Of a stretch of 64,000 bases of DNA, positions 61,931 through 64,000 are shown piece after piece (within the stretch, counting starts at the first letter, position 1; every line of letters begins with the position of its first letter). Position numbers and translations under genes: made by a program. Source of the stretch: Maridesulfovibrio salexigens DSM 2638 (GTDB lineage: Bacteria; Desulfobacterota; Desulfovibrionia; Desulfovibrionales; Desulfovibrionaceae); the NCBI RefSeq assembly GCF_000023445.1, contig NC_012881.1, positions 2,898,501 to 2,962,500 of the forward strand. Reading direction: 5' to 3'. The notes under the pieces were generated by a model, which was not told the origin of the DNA, did not search any database, and worked only from the letters and a program-made list of their open reading frames with translations.

Positions 61931-61960
61931 AAAGCCCCCTTGAGTTAACAAGGGGGCTTT
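61931..61960 (-). terminator. rRNA operon terminator
   Basis: 11-bp perfect stem aaagccccctt (61931-61941) and aagggggcttt (61950-61960). Read on the minus strand it follows the 5S gene and runs into TTTATTTG. Confidence 0.9.
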
Positions 61961-61971
61961 GAAATAAAAAA

Positions 61972-62085
61972 GCTTGCGGCGACCTACTTTCCCACTAGCT
62001 ACCTAGCAGTATCATCGGCGATGGAGAGCTTAACTTCCGAGTTCGGAATGGGGTCGGGTGTGACCTCTCCTCAATGGCCGCAAGC
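61972..62085 (-). rRNA. rrf: 5S ribosomal RNA
   Basis: About 114 nt. The ends gcttgcggc (61972) and gccgcaagc (to 62085) pair as helix I on the minus strand, and the internal GAACTCGGAAG-type and CCCGAC blocks of bacterial 5S rRNA are present in reverse complement. Follows the 23S gene, ends at a strong terminator. Ends are estimated to a few bases. Confidence 0.92.
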
Positions 62086-62189
62086 AAATTTGCTTGCTCG
62101 TTTGAGCAAAATATATTGTTTAATAGAGAAGAATTAGAGTTCCATTAGCTTCAACCGTTTAGGGTTAAAGTTAAGGGAAGAGAAGAAAA

Positions 62190-64000
<1,811 letters not shown>

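Overview
The window looks like chromosome of an anaerobic, sulfate-reducing deltaproteobacterium of the Desulfovibrio type. This is inferred from gene content, not from a phylogeny: a selenocysteine formate dehydrogenase FdhAB with FdhE, an exported superoxide-reductase-like protein, a double-cubane [4Fe-4S] reductase, a TRAP transporter, many two-component and iron-sulfur proteins, and moderate GC with AT-rich spacers. It ends in an rRNA operon read on the minus strand (5S complete, 23S cut by the right edge).

Layout. 1-0.5 kb: 3' part of phoU. 0.5-4.1 kb: a promoter, a TPP riboswitch with a terminator/antiterminator switch, and thiSGHFE. 4.1-6.0 kb: three tandem secreted paralogs of unknown function. 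6.0-7.2 kb: a GIY-YIG mini-protein and a methyltransferase bracketed by two copies of one terminator. 7.3-12.3 kb: fdhA (in-frame UGA read as Sec189), fdhB, fdhE, with mosaic palindromic intergenic elements. 12.5-13.3 kb: a zeta-type toxin/antitoxin pair, flanked by a 37-bp repeat of the fdhA leader. 13.4-16.9 kb: OsmC, DUF2971, and an indolepyruvate/pyruvate decarboxylase-like enzyme. 16.9-19.1 kb: a ModE-like regulator and an FmdE/molybdopterin-binding fusion with a palindromic operator candidate. 19.4-25.6 kb: an MBL-fold hydrolase and LysR regulator divergent from a double-cubane reductase plus SsuABC-type ABC importer. 25.7-35.7 kb: YaiI, a PaaK-like ligase, a phosphatase/YkgJ fusion translationally coupled to a PEP-synthase-like protein, a hybrid histidine kinase, a Tat-exported SOR-like protein and an MBL/double-rhodanese protein.

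35.7-52.4 kb is the most coherent system: a minus-strand Pel exopolysaccharide locus in the order pelC, PelA hydrolase part, PelA deacetylase part, PelB TPR part, PelB barrel part, pelD, pelE, pelF, pelG, a UDP-sugar epimerase, then two HDOD genes. Functions that are single proteins in Pseudomonas (PelA, PelB) are each split into two genes here. A second polygalactosaminidase-type lipoprotein is divergent from pelC. PelD keeps an RxxD c-di-GMP inhibitory-site motif beside a degenerate GGDEF, so export is probably c-di-GMP gated.

53.6-62 kb: an RcnA/NicO metal exporter, a TetR regulator with twin 13-bp palindromes just downstream of a good sigma70 promoter, the dctPQM TRAP transporter, a hypothetical pair (DUF6232-like and a short NNY-motif protein), an SLC13 permease, then 5S and 23S rRNA. 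I saw no IS element, CRISPR array, integrase or tRNA gene.
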